Shown here: piece after piece, positions 11,099 through 22,303 of the stretch | How positions within the stretch are numbered: the stretch's first letter is position 1 | Layout of the letters: each line of letters starts with the position of its first letter | From: Dactylorhiza incarnata | Lineage: Eukaryota; Streptophyta; Magnoliopsida; Asparagales; Orchidaceae | NCBI GenBank assembly: GCA_033032865.1 | Contig: JAWHQI010000266.1 | Coordinates: 3,695,501 to 3,759,500, forward strand | Length of the DNA: 64,000 bases | Reading direction: 5' to 3' | The notes under the pieces: generated by a model | What the model saw: only the letters and a program-made list of their open reading frames with translations | Database searches by the model: none | What the model was told of the DNA's origin: nothing | Translations under genes and position numbers: made by a program

Positions 11099-12540
11099 TT
11101 GAAGTTCCACAGCGGAGGAGTCCAGGTCCGAATCTGGGGGGATGCAAAGGTGGCGAGGCAGTGCTATGTGACTGTCGTCAACACCATCTCCTGGATGGCG
11201 GAGGCTGAGAAGGTGGATAGAGAGATGAGGGGGCCGGAGGGGCCAGGAGAAGAGAAGAAGGCAGGAGAAGAAGGAGAGAAGAGCATCCGGGAAGAGGAGA
11301 CAGAGATGACGCAGGAGGAGCATGCCGAGCCGATGGAGGAGGAGGCTGCGGTAGAAGAGGAAACCCTAGCTGAAAGTGGGGAGGCGAGGGGCAGATGGGA
11401 AGAGCCGGCCCGGCTTAAGGCGGCGGAAGAAGTAGTTGAGATGGAGGTCACCACCCGGGAGGGAAGAGTAGAGAAGGTGCGGGTCAGCGGGGGTCTCGGC
11501 CCAGAGGACAGGAAGAAGATGCTGGAGTGCATCCAAAGGAGCGTGGACATCTTCGCATGGAGCGCGACAGACATGCCGGGCATCGACGCGGACGTGGCCT
11601 GCCACTGACTCAACCTCGAGCCAGGAACCCGCCCCATCCGCCAGAAGAGAAGGGTCATTGCTGACAAGCTGGAGGAGCTGATCCGAGTGGAAGTGGAGAA
11701 GCTCGTCAAAGTAGGTTTTGTCTCGGAGATCCAGTATCCAGGCTGAGTCTCTCCAATGTCGTCATGGTAAAAAAAGGCGATGGTCGCTGGAGAATGTGTA
11801 TCGATTTCACTTTTAAACAAAGTCTGCCCTAAGGATTGTTGCCCCTTGCCTCGGATCGACGCGTTGGTTGACTCATCCGTCGGTTTTTCTGTAATGAGTT
11901 TTTTATATGCTTTTTCAGGTTATCATCAGATCAGGATGCGCTCACCAGACGTCAAGGATGTCTCCTTCATCACGAGAGAGGGGTGTTACTGCTATAAGAT
12001 GATGTTGTTTGGGCTAAAAAATGCAGGGGCTACATACCAGAGGATGATGGACCGAGTCTTTCGGGAACAAAGAGGAAGGAACTTGGAGGTATACGTGGAT
12101 GACCTCATGGTAAAGAGCAAGGATGTGAGCTCCCACCTCCAGGACCTTGAAGAGACCTTTGCCACCCTGCGCAGGTTCAAGATGAGGTTGAACCCTTCGA
12201 AATGTATCTTCGGGGCCAGTAAGGGGAAGTTTCTGGGTCACCTCCTTACCCCGGCGAGGATGGAGCCAAACCCGGACAAAGTGAAAGTTATAATGGAATT
12301 AGGATCGCCGTGAAATGCGAAGGAGGTCCAGCGCTTGACTGGAAAGCTCGCGGGGTTGAGTAAGTTTCTCTCCCGGGCGGGGGAGAAATGCTCCCCCTTT
12401 TTCAAAGTGTTACGGGGCAATCAAAAGTTCGAGTGGATGAAGGAGTGTGAGGAGGCCTTCCAAGCCTTAAAAAACCAGCTCACCAAAGCTCCGCTGCTCC
12501 AGGGTCCAAAGGAGAGAGAGAAAGACTAGCCTTGTACCTT
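11099..12540 (+). pseudogene. RT: Tat reverse transcriptase, damaged
   Basis: The pol linker (an acidic Glu-rich stretch at 11200-11400) leads to SVDIFAWSATDMPGID, then the RT core. Motifs seen are KKGDGRWRMCIDF, PLPRIDALVD, FGLKNAGATYQRMMD, YVDDLMVKS at about 12092-12118, and FLGHLLTP. The first catalytic Asp is lost: the segment reads MSFLYAFSGYHQI, where the family has a D before AFSGY. An in-frame stop at 11606-11608, frame changes near 11750 and 11815, and a stop at 12311-12313 show it is dead. A thumb/connection region follows to about 12530. Confidence 0.85.
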
Positions 12541-12604
12541 GGAGTTGGGGCTGAAGTCGTGAGCCCCGTCTTGGTCCGGGAGGAGGGTAAGAAGTAGCTA
12601 CCCA

Positions 12605-13689
12605 TCTACTACGTGAGCAGGGTTCTGAAGAAGGCGGGGTTCCGATACCCGATTTTAGAAAAGCTGGCCTTCGCTCTGGTCATCTCGGCCAGGAAGCTCA
12701 GGTCGTACTTCCAAGCCCATTCGATCCAAGTGGTGACCGATCACCCCCATCGCAAAATCTTCGAGGGGGTAGAGCATCCAGGGAGGCTCGCGAAGTGGTC
12801 AGTGGAGCTGAGCAAGTTTGACATCGCATTCATCCCTCGGCTATCAATGAAAGCTCAGGGCGTGGCAGATTTCATGGTGGACTATGTGGTTGAGATGGAA
12901 GAGGAGCAAGTCCTTCGTCTCGTCCCCTGGAAACTGCTGGTTGACGGGGCCTCGGGAAGGAACTCTCTAGGAGGGGGAGTGGTAATGGAAAGCCCCCACG
13001 AAGTGAAAATAGAGCAAGCAATATTGATACACTTTCCAATCACTAACAACCAGGCGGAGTACGAAGCAGTGATCGTCGGCCTGCGTTTGCCCAGGAATTG
13101 GGGGTTCACGACGTAAAGGTCCTCACGGATTCGATGGTCATAGCCTCACAGGTCAAGGGCGAGTTCGAGGCAAGGGAGCCCACACTCGTCAGGTATCTAG
13201 CTAAGGTGAGGGGCCTCATCGGAACGTTCAAGACCTTCTCTATCAGGCACATACCAAGGGAAGAGAGTAGCCCAGCGGATCGATTGGCTAAGTCAAGTCC
13301 TCGGGCTGGAGGAACCTTGACGGACCTATTTCGCCCATCGATTGAGGAAAGGGAGTTAATGGATATAGAGCGGCGACCCTCGTGGAAGGATCCTTTCGTA
13401 ACCTTCCTGGCCACGGGCATGTTTCCGGAAGAGGTCCCGGATCAAAGGCGCTTCCGGTACAAGTCCATCTACTATAAGCTTCACGAGGGGGACTTGTATC
13501 GAAAGACTCTCTCGGGACTCTTGGCACGATGCATATCTGAGGAGGAAGTTCCGAGGGTCCTGGAGGAGGTTCACTTAGGCGAGTGTGGTAGTCATTCGGG
13601 GAGTAAGACGTTGGACGCAAGGATAATGAGGCAAGGGTACTTCTGGCCGACCCTGAGCAAGGACGCAGCGGAGTTCGCCAAGAAATGTC
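12605..13689 (+). pseudogene. Tat RNase H and integrase N-terminus, interrupted
   Basis: The first part resembles the classical gypsy RNase H tail (KLAFALVISARKLRSYF, VVTDH). The next is a second RNase H-like domain typical of Tat elements: LVDGASGRNSLGGG, NNQAEYEAVIVGL, then, after a frameshift near 13096, LTDSMVIASQV and SPADRLAK. The integrase N-terminal zinc finger starts near 13570 (H...H, then AKKC). The reading stops at 13689, where a copia element is inserted between the two cysteines of the HHCC motif. The continuation is at 22304. Confidence 0.8.
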
Positions 13690-15615
13690 TGTTGGGAATC
13701 TTGCCCACATGATTCCTGATTTGAAGAAGTCACCAAGTCAAGAATACTTCACTTTGTATTTGATCATTTCTCTAGCTTATAAATCTCAGGAAACTAGAAG
13801 AACAAGATTCGTCGAACGCAGAAGGGAGTTCTTCGAACGCAGAATGGAGATCGTCGAACTCAGAAGGAAGATCGTCGACCGCTGAGACTTGGCGTGTTCG
13901 TCGAACGAAAAAGGAAGATCGTCGAACTCAGAAGGAAGATCGTCGATCGCTGAGACTCAGCAAGATCGTCGAACTCAGAAGGAAGATCGACGACCGCTGA
14001 GATTTGGCGTGTTCGTCGAACGCAGAAGCAAGATCGTCGAACTCAGAAGGAAGATCGTCGACCGCTGAGACTGGGCAAGATCGTCGAACGCAGAGAAGAC
14101 GCAGTATCGTCGACTTCATCAAAGTGGCCTTGACGTCGAGAAAGAACAAACATCATCGTGAAGAAGCATTGTCGCTGAAAAGGCTAAGTATAACTGATGG
14201 CGTTGAACATCGTCGTAAAGAAGGAATGTCGTCGAGAAGACTGAAGAAGGACAGCTGAAGACTAGCAATTGGTGAAGTATGATCTGTCGACATAGTATCA
14301 CTCATGTCGTCGAGAGAACAAAATGAATACGATGACAATCTAAGAGAAGGAAGAGCACGACGACACAGTCAGAGATAGCATATCGTCGTATATGAAGAAT
14401 ATCTCGTATCGTCGAGATGAGTGGCAGAAGCAAGAATATCTGAAGCTCTATCAAGGCGTAAGGGTTCGAAAAGTCTTGTCGTCGATATATTGTTCATGAC
14501 GTTGTAACGATGGAAATATCGTCGAGACAGATTCAAATGGTGCGGACGCACTGTCAGCAATTTATGCCGCCGTCTGATTGCCTGACAGCACTTAATGTCG
14601 TCGTCTGAATGTCTATCAGCAATTAATGTTGTCAACAATCTACGCGTGCTCTTAAGGAATGAAGCGTCTGACACTTAAGGAACTTTTTCAAGAAGACCGT
14701 TGGGAGCCTCACAGTCTTATAAAAGAGATAGGAGGTCGCCCAAAAAAGAGAATCAACAAGAAAGAACTTGCGCATATAGCGAATCGAACAGTACAAGCGG
14801 CGCAAGATAGAGAGAAAAAGAAGAAGCAGTCATCTTCATCAACTGTTAAGTTGCCAATCTTCATCAGGCTAAGAAAAGATTTGAAGAAGAACCGTGCGTT
14901 CAAGATCTGATTCAGAAGCATCTTCTTCAATCTCAAGGAGCCGATCTTCAACGGGCTAAAGTTGTCAATCTTCATCCGGCAGGAGTAACAGTTATTCCTA
15001 CTGTTTCCTTTGTAAGGCTTGCGGGCCAACTTGTCTAGCTTGAGGGCTGGAGAGCTGTGAGGCTTGAGGGCCAGGGCAGTGCACTTGCGGGTGCGATTTG
15101 TCGAGCTTGCGGGCTCGGGGGTAGTAGGGGCTTGCGGTCCTAGGTTGTTGGGCCTTGCGGGTCCGTGTTGTAGGGCTTGAGGGCCTGAGTGTCGAGCTTG
15201 CGGGCTCGGGGGCAGTAGGGGCTTGCGGGCCTAGGCTGTTGGGACTTGCGGGTCCGTGTTGTAGGGCTTGAGTGTCTGAGTGTCGAGCTTGCGGGCTCGG
15301 GGGCAGTAGGGGCTTGCGGGCCTAGGCTGTTGGGACTTGCGGGTCCGTGTTGTAAGGCTTGAGGGCCTGAAGCTTTTTGGCGGAGTTTTGCTGAGCCTAG
15401 CACACTGCTAGGTAGGCGTAGAGGGAAAGAGGACTACTCAAGACACCCTGTCTTGAGGAACCTCTATAGATCTTGTGTCGTCTGTTGTGCTTTTTGTGTG
15501 TGATATTTTACTGCTGTGCTTAAATACTCATAACTCACACTAATATATCAAAAAGAACCAAGATCACCTAACACCCCCCCCCCCCCCCCTCTAGGTGAAC
15601 GTTCCATAACTAACA
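13690..15615 (+). repeat. Copia 5' LTR (1926 bp)
   Basis: It contains dense TCGTCGA words at 13800-14110 in a repeated ~60-bp pattern. Three copies of a 91-bp unit begin GTCGAGCTTGCGGGCTC (15100, 15191, 15282). A poly-C run lies near 15573-15589 just before the LTR end. Small ORFs inside (for example 14659-14910) occur identically in both LTRs and look incidental. Confidence 0.85.
14718..14724 (+). promoter_or_regulatory. TATA box in copia 5' LTR
   Basis: TATAAAA lies in the context CAGTCTTATAAAAGAG, and the same motif is at 21407-21413 in the 3' LTR. It lies ~895 nt before the LTR end, so R-U5 would be long. Confidence 0.5.
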
Positions 15616-15617
15616 AG

Positions 15618-15629
15618 TCGTATCAGAGC
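15618..15629 (+). promoter_or_regulatory. Primer-binding site (tRNA-Met type)
   Basis: TCGTATCAGAGC starts two bases after the 5' LTR end. It differs at one base from the usual plant copia tRNA-Met site TGGTATCAGAGC. The sister element at 58014-58025 has the canonical form. Confidence 0.7.
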
Positions 15630-15684
15630 GAGGTTGATCAAAGGAAGACTTAACCGTCTGATCTCGATCGAGGAACGACTCACC

Positions 15685-17848
15685 ATGGCCGGTGGAGATC
15701 AAAATCGGGAGATGAGGTCTATGAAACTTCCGATCTGCACCAAGGAGAACTTTCCTATCTGGAAGGAAAGAGTTAGGCTGTTCATGGAAGCGGCTGATCC
15801 AAGAATCTATCTGACAGTCCAACATGGTCCTTTTATCCCCACAACCGCTTCCACCATTGATCCAACACGAAAGGTGATAAGAAAATATGAAGACATGACC
15901 AAGGACGAGCTAGCTTTGGCAGGCCTGGATAAGAGGGCACAGAATGTTATTGTAAGTGTTGTAGATGATTCAACCCTCCAGAACCTAATTCACTGCAAAA
16001 CGGCCAAGGAGATGTGGGACTCCCTGATCGTATATATGGAGGGTATTGAAGAGGTAAGGGATGATAGAAAATCCCTCCTCAACCAAGAGTATGAGGCCTT
16101 CAAGCAGGGCAAGAATGAAACAATCTCCAACTGCTATGAGAGATTTTTCAAGATTGTGAATGGTCTGAGAAACTACAAAAGAGAGTTCACCAACTCTGAT
16201 CTAAACGACAAGTTTCTCAGATCACTTACAAAAGAATGGGACATCAAGATCTGTGCCATCAGAGAGATGGGTCAGCTGGGCGTCATGGAGCCCAAAAATC
16301 TGCATGGAAAGCTGCTGTCTCATGAACTTCAGCTCAACACCAAAAAGGCTGAAGAAGAAAGCTCAAGAGTGAGCACAAAAGAGAGATTTGTGGCTCTAAA
16401 GGCTGAGAGCACCAGAAGATCCAAGAGCAAGAGCTCTGCAGCTCAGAATACATCTGAGAGCAGTGAGGAATCAGAAGCCATCTCCTCTGATTCTGATGAC
16501 ACTGATAGAGAGGTGGCACTCCTCTCAAAACAGTTCAGAAAGTTGCTACACAGAAGAAGGAGGGACAACAACAGAAGTTCCTCCTCGAGCTCCAGAAGAT
16601 CTGACTATCGTGACAGATCCAAAGCTCCCAGGGAGGACAGGTACAGATCCAACTCTAGTAGACATGATTTAAATAATACTGTTTGCTACCTGCAGCAAAA
16701 CAGGTCACATGGCTGCGGACTGTCCCTCTAAGAAGAAGGAATCAAGGAACCATGAAGAAAGAAGAAGCTCGAGGAGCAAGAGGAACTCTGAAAAAGGGTT
16801 CGTGGCCAAGAAGACGAGAACGTTGAGCGACTTTGACTCAAGCTCCTCTGGGACTGAGGCGAGGCACTTATTGGATTGATGGCCATCAATGAAGGAAACC
16901 AGGATGACAACTCTCCTGGAAAGGTAAATCACAGAACCTCCTTATCTGCCTCTGATTCTGAATCAGTGGCAGATTCTTTGCATGATGATGAGGATGTGTC
17001 TGCTGCCAACGACACAGCCTCAAGATCCCAGTATGAAGTTGAATCTGAACTAATAAGGCAATACAAAGCCTTGTGGAAAGCCTTCAAGGGCTGTAAGAAA
17101 CTCCTCAAAGTACAGACCAAGGAGTTAGATTCCTTGAAGCCTGTTCAATCTGCGCTCCAGGAGACAGCTGAGAAGCTGGCTGCTATGAGCAAAGAAGTGA
17201 ACAAATTCAAGGAAGTCTTAAGGCTTAAAAATGCTGAGTTAGGACAAAAGAACAAGGTCATTAAGGACCTTGAGGAAATGCTGTTGGCTGAGAAGAAACT
17301 GGCATCCAGCTTCTCAATGCCCAAAACTATCCTGCCTATCATTGACACCTTCTCTGGACAGTTCAAAGCTGGTATTGGTTTTAATCAGGAGACAGTTAAG
17401 GGCAAAGATTCTGAAGCTAAACCTTCCTACAAGAAGGTGCTGGGTGTCAAGTCCTTCAGCCCACAGACCTGCAGCAACAGCAATCAAGAGTAAGGGAAAG
17501 GTTGTTCCTACAAAGCATGTTCCCAAGAAGGTGAATCAAAATGTGGTGAGGCCGATTCCACCCCAATCTCACACATATGAGGTTCACCCAAGATCTGTTA
17601 GACAAGAAGGATTCTCCTCTGCTCATCAGCACCGCCACCCCACTCAGATGGTGAAGCAGAAGAGAAGATACAACAGACATGAATGCTGGTGCTGTGGGAA
17701 AGTAGGTCACTTTGCCTTGGACTGTTGGTTCAACCCAACAGGGCTCAACGCAAAGAGAGTGCAGAACCCCTCGTGGTTTAGTGTTCCCTTATACCAACCT
17801 AACAGAAACCGAGGACCCAATCCATTTTGGGTACCTAAGGGGAAGTAA
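15685..17848 (+). pseudogene. gag: Sirevirus-like gag, frameshifted
   Basis: The start is the ATG at 15685 (MAGGDQNREMRS). The N-terminal half has the copia UBN2-type gag core (FPIWKERVRLFMEAADPR; MWDSLIVYMEG). The first zinc knuckle near 16683-16725 is broken: a 2-base deletion shifts VCY out of frame with CSKTGHMAADCPSKK. The coiled-coil middle resumes at 16876-17493 (AINEGNQDDNS..., KEVNKFKEVLRLKNAEL). A further shift near 17460-17490 leads to the second zinc knuckle, CWCCGKVGHFALDC, at about 17686-17727. A long gag with a coiled coil is typical of Sireviruses. The Gag product would be split into pieces. Confidence 0.8.
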
Positions 17849-17854
17849 TTTGTC

Positions 17855-18055
17855 TTGCAGGTAGGTCCAAATGCCAACCAATCTCCAATTTGGTATTTGG
17901 ACAGTGGCTGCTTCAGGCACATGACTGGAGTCAGAAGGTACTTGAAAGAGTTCACCCCTGTGGAGAATGGACCAACAGTGATTTTTGGAGGTTCAAAAAA
18001 GGGAGTGACCAGGGGCTATGGCTGCATCTCAAATGGTGGATGCGGGTACAGTGGA
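17855..18055 (+). pseudogene. pro: Copia aspartic protease fragment
   Basis: The frame reads IWYLDSGCFRHMTG, with the copia protease Asp-Ser-Gly active site, then GGSKKGVTRGYGCISNGG. The same domain in the sister element at 55332-55700 continues into ISISQLCELWF. Here the text breaks at about 18040 and joins sequence from much further downstream. Protease and integrase are therefore truncated by one internal deletion. Confidence 0.8.
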
Positions 18056-18330
18056 GAGAATAGAGAAGCTATCCATTAAAGACAATGTTGATACTTCACT
18101 CAGAAATGAGAATCAGTCAGTGACAGTTGAAATCGAGGAAGAACCTGCAGAAAGCTCAGAAACGGCGGAAGAAGTGCAACCTGGAGAAGTTGCTGATGCA
18201 GAAGTACCCAGAATACTCCCAACTGCCTTGAGACAAGTAAGAGATCATCCCAAGAGCAGATAATAGGAAATGTCAACCAAGGTGTGCTGACAAGGAGCAG
18301 AGCTGCAAATGAAGCATTGTACCTGAGTTT
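18030..18330 (+). pseudogene. Pol linker after integrase deletion junction
   Basis: After the junction, an acidic Glu-rich linker (VEIEEEPAESSETAEEVQ) is followed by RQVRDHPKSR. In an adjacent frame come QIIGNVNQGVLTRSRA, the conserved stretch just before copia RT. No integrase HHCC or DDE motif is present anywhere in the element, so the deletion removed the whole integrase. A frameshift also occurs at about 18255. Confidence 0.7.
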
Positions 18331-18392
18331 CTCTCTCAAATTGAACCCAATAATTTGAGGAAGCAAATCAGGATCCATTTTGGATTGCAGCA

Positions 18393-19055
18393 ATGCAGGA
18401 GGAGCTGAACCAGTTTAAAAGATGCAAGGTTTGGAAACTGGTTCCAAGACCCCAAGGACAGAATATCATAGGAACTAAATGGGTCTATAGAAACAAGTTG
18501 GATGAAAATGGAATCATCACCAAGAATAAAGCAAGGCTAGTGGCAAAAGGCTACAGACAAGAGGAAGGGATAGATTTTGATCAGACATTTGCTCCAGTAG
18601 CCAGACTGGAAGCAATAAGATTGTTTCTAGCCTATGCATCATACCAAGGATTCAAGGTCTACCAGATGGATGTGAAGTCAGCCTTTCTAAATGGTGACCT
18701 CAAAGAGGAGGTATATGTAGAGCAGCCGTCAGGTTTTGTAGATTCTACTCATCTTGATTACGTTTATTTTCTTAGAAAATCCCTTTATGGCTTAAAGCAG
18801 GCTCCTAGGGCCTGGTATGAGACCGTCTCAAGCTTTCTAACTGAGAATAAGTTCTCAAGGGAAAAGATTGATAAGACATTGTTCCTAAGGGAAGTGAAGG
18901 GCAAGATCTTGCTAGTGCAGATCTATGTGGACGACATCATTTTTGGCTCTACAGATAACAATCTCCGCAAAAAGTTTGCCAACTTGATGCAGGGAAAGTT
19001 TGAGATGAGCAGTATGGGTGAGCTCAAATACTTCCTAGGTCTCCAAGTGAAATAA
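18393..19055 (+). pseudogene. RT: Copia reverse transcriptase
   Basis: All core motifs are readable in one frame: [55 protein letters not shown] (first Asp), [13 protein letters not shown], and [10 protein letters not shown] (Asp-Asp) near 18925-18954. It ends at TAA 19053-19055 after LGLQVK, where the family continues with Q-S/E-x-D-G. A single C-to-T change explains this stop. The upstream frame joins the linker with a shift. The catalytic residues are intact, but the polyprotein context is broken. Confidence 0.85.
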
Positions 19056-19197
19056 TCTGAAGATGGTATATTCATCTCCCAGACCAAGTTCACTAGGGAG
19101 CTAGTCAAGAAATTTGGATTGGAGAGTGCTTCTTCAATGAAAACTCCATTGGGAACCAATGTGTCTCTGGACAAGGATGAGAAGGGCATACCCTTTG

Positions 19198-19427
19198 ATG
19201 AAACCAAGTACAGATGAATGATTGGATCCTTGCTCTACCTAACTGCAAGTAGGTCTGACATAATGTTTGCTACATGTGTCTGTGCTAGATATCAGGTGAA
19301 TCCTAAGGAATTATGAAACCAAGTACAGATGCATGATTGGATCCTTGCTCTACCTAACTGCAAGTAGGTCTGACATAATGTTTGCTACATGTGTCTGTGC
19401 TAGATATCAGGTGAATCCTAAGGAATC
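19198..19427 (+). repeat. 115-bp tandem duplication in copia pol
   Basis: Bases 19198-19312 are repeated at 19313-19427 (ATGAAACCAAGTACAGATG... MIGSLLYLTASRSDIMF). Because 115 is not a multiple of 3, it adds a frameshift between RT and RNase H. The copies are nearly identical, so the duplication is recent or an assembly artefact. Confidence 0.85.
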
Positions 19428-19983
19428 TCATCACGTCTCTGTCAAGAGAATCTTAAGATATCTAAAGGGTACATCAAATCTTGGCCTATGGTACCCTAGG
19501 AACAATGGCTGTGAACTAACTGGCTATTCAGATGCAGATTATGCAGGGTGCAAGGAAGACAGGAAAGGTACATCAGGGACATGTCAATTCCTTGGTGGAA
19601 GACTGATCTCTTGGAGCAGTAAGAAGCTGACAAGTATGGCAATCTCAACAGCAGAATCAGAATATATCTCGGCTGGAAGCTGTTGTGCCCAACTTCTATG
19701 GATCAAACATCAACTTGAAGATTACAACCTAAAGATGACCAAAACACCCCTGTTTTGTGACTCTTCAAGCGCAATCTCAATTGCTAAGAATCCTGTCTCT
19801 CACAGCAGGACTAAGAATATTGAGATCAGGTATCACTTCATCAGGGAGCATGTGGAAAATGAAGATATCACCATTGAGTTTGTCCCAACAGACAAACAAG
19901 TGGCTGATATATTTACAAAGCCCCTAGATGAAGCTAAGTTCAACTTCTTCAAATTCCAACTGGGAATGTTGAACTTAAAGTAA
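19333..19983 (+). pseudogene. Copia RNase H (3' end of pol)
   Basis: It opens with MIGSLLYLTASRSDIMF and contains TGYSDADYAGC, the copia RNase H first Asp. Then come SWSSKKLTSMAISTAESEYISAG (Glu), FCDSSSAISIAKNPV (Asp), and ends with VADIFTKPLDE near the stop at 19981-19983. The domain itself looks complete and open. It is cut off from RT by the tandem duplication and the stop at 19053. Confidence 0.8.
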
Positions 19984-20119
19984 TCCTCTACTTAGTTTTC
20001 ACTAATCCCTTTCTAGATGATTGGTTAGACAACCTTTCAGGATTTGGATGAACTATAACCGAGAAAGCGGGAACCTTGGACTATTGTCTCCTAAAAAAAG
20101 AGCTCCAGAAAAGAAGTCA

Positions 20120-20245
20120 GAAAGGGGGAGAAAGGGCATCAAATGTTCAAGACAAGATGTTAAAGAAAACGACCTCAAAGATAAGGGGAGCAAAGAAGTA
20201 GGGGGAGCCATAAAGAAGAGACATCAAATCAAGGGGGAGCCACAG
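20120..20245 (+). promoter_or_regulatory. Multiple polypurine tracts (Sirevirus signature)
   Basis: Between the pol stop and the 3' LTR are repeated G-rich purine tracts: AAAGGGGGAGAAAGGG near 20127, AAGGGGAGCAAAG near 20184, TAGGGGGAGCC near 20200, and AAGGGGGAGCC near 20231. Clusters of AGGGGGAG tracts before the 3' LTR are a recognised trait of Sireviruses. Confidence 0.65.
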
Positions 20246-20363
20246 GCTTGATGCACTCAGAAAGTTCAGCAAAAGATAAGTGCAATCTTACATGCTCACA
20301 AGTTGAGATTATAAGATTTACTTCCAAGTGAAAGTAGTCTTGAATTGAGATTCTGACTTCTTC

Positions 20364-20377
20364 AAATAGGGGAAGAT
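20364..20377 (+). promoter_or_regulatory. Polypurine tract next to copia 3' LTR
   Basis: AAATAGGGGAAGAT abuts the 3' LTR start TGTTGGG at 20378. This is the expected plus-strand primer position. Confidence 0.65.
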
Positions 20378-22303
20378 TGTTGGGAATCTTGCCCACATGA
20401 TTCCTGATTTTAAGAAGTCACCAAGTCAAGAATACTTCACTTTGTATTTGATCATTTCTCTAGCTTATAAACCTCAGGAAACTAGAAGAACAAGATTCGT
20501 CGAACGCAGAAGGGAGTTCGTCGAACGCAGAATGGAGATCGTCGAACTCAGAAGGAAGATCGTCGACCGCTGAAACTTGGCGTGTTCGTCGAACGAAAAA
20601 GGAAGATCGTCGAACTCAGAAGGAAGATCGTCGATCGCTGAGACTCGGCAAGATCGTCGAACTCAGAAGGAAGATCGACGACCGTTGAGATTTGGCGTGT
20701 TCGTCGAACGCAGAAGCAAGATCGTCGAACTCAGAAGGAAGATCGTCGACCGCTGAGACTGGGCAAGATCGTCGAACGCAGAGAAGACGCAGTATCGTCG
20801 ACTTCATCAAAGTGGCCTTGACGTCGAGAAAGAACAAACATCATCGTGAAGAAGCCTTGTCGCTGAAAAGGCTAAGTATGACTGATGGCATTGAACATCG
20901 CCGTAAAGAAGGAATGTCGTCGAGAAGACTGAAGAAGGACAGCTGAAGACTAGCAATTGGTGAAGTATGATCTGTCGACATAGTATCACTCATGTCGTCG
21001 AGAGAACAACAAGAATACGGCGACAATCTACAAGAAGGAAGATCACGACGACACAGTCAGAGATAGCATATCGTCCTATATGAAGAATATCTCGTATCGT
21101 CGAGATGAGAGGCAGAAGCAAGAATATCTGAAGCTCTATCAAGGCGTAAGGGTTCGACAAAGTCCTGTCGTCGAGATATTGTTCATGACGTTGTAACGAT
21201 GGAAATATCGTCGAGACAGATTCAAATGGTGCGGACGCACTGCCAGCAATTTATGTCGCCGTCTGATTGCCTGACAGCACTTAATGCCGCCGTCTGAATG
21301 TCTATCAGCAATTAATGCTGTCAGCAATCTACGCGTGCTCTTAAGGAATGAAGCGTCTGACACTTAAGGAACTTTTTCAAGAAGACCGTTGGGAGCCTCA
21401 CAGTCTTATAAAAGAGATAGGAGGTCGCCCTAAAAAGAGAATCAACAAGAAAGAACTTGCGCATATAGCGAATCGAACAGTACAAGCGGCGCAAGATAGA
21501 GAGAAAAAGAAGAAGCAGTCATCTTCATCAACTGTTAAGTTGCCAATCTTCATCAGGCTAAGAAAAGATTTGAAGAAGAACCGTGCGTTCAAGATCTGAT
21601 TCAGAAGCATCTTCTTCAATCTCAAGGAGCCGATCTTCAACAGGCTAAAGTTGTCAATCTTCATCCGGCAGGAGTAACAGTTATTTTTACTGTAATCTTT
21701 GTAAGGCTTGCGGGCCAACTTATCTAGCTTGAGGGCTGGAGAGCTGTGAGGCTTGAGGGCCAGACAGTGCACTTGCGGGTGCGATTTGTCGAGCTTGCGG
21801 GCTCGAGGGCAGTAGGGGCTTGCGGGCCTAGGCTGTTGGGGCTTGCGGGTCCGTGTTGTAGGGCTTGAGGGCCTGAGTGTCGAGCTTGCGGGCTCGGGGG
21901 CAGTAGGGGCTTGCGGGCCTAGGCTGTTGGGACTTGCGGGTCCGTGTTGTAGGGCTTGAGGGCCTAAGTGTCGAGCTTGCGGGCTCGGGGGCAGTAGGGG
22001 CTTGCGGGCCTAGGCTGTTGGGACTTGCGGGTCCGTGTTGTAAGGCTTGAGGGCCTGAAGCTTTTTGGCGAAGTTTTGCTGAGCCTAGCACACTGCTAGG
22101 TAGGCGTAGAGGGAAAGAGGACTACTCAAGACACTCTGTCTTGAGGAACCTCTATAGATCTTGTGTCGTCTGCTGTGCTTTTTGTGTGTGATATTTTACT
22201 GTTGTGCTTAAATACTCATAACTCGCACTAATATATCAAAAAGAACCAAGATCACCTAACAGCCCCCCCCCCCCCCCTCTAGGTGAACGTTCCATAACTA
22301 ACA
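20378..22303 (+). repeat. Copia 3' LTR (1926 bp)
   Basis: It has the same length and content as 13690-15615, with scattered substitutions and compensating indels (for example the shorter poly-C run near 22263-22277). It ends CTAACA. Tat integrase sequence resumes at 22304. Confidence 0.85.

Larger units (their letters stand above)
13690..22303 (+). mobile_element. Sirevirus-like Ty1/copia element, integrase-deleted
   Basis: Both LTRs are 1926 bp, begin TGTTGGGAATC and end CTAACA. A tRNA-Met-type primer site follows the 5' LTR, and a purine tract with several extra G-rich tracts precedes the 3' LTR. The domain order is gag (two zinc-knuckle regions and a coiled coil), protease, [integrase missing], RT, RNase H. 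The flanks give an imperfect 5-bp TSD (ATGTC versus GTGCC). The LTR copies differ at scattered positions, roughly a few percent by eye, so it is not very recent. Without integrase it would need help in trans. Confidence 0.85.

Noticed and set aside
14659..14910. 83-codon ORF present in both copia LTRs (also 21348-21599)
   Set aside because: Duplicated only because it lies in the LTR; basic low-complexity text without a domain, overlapping the TATA/R region.
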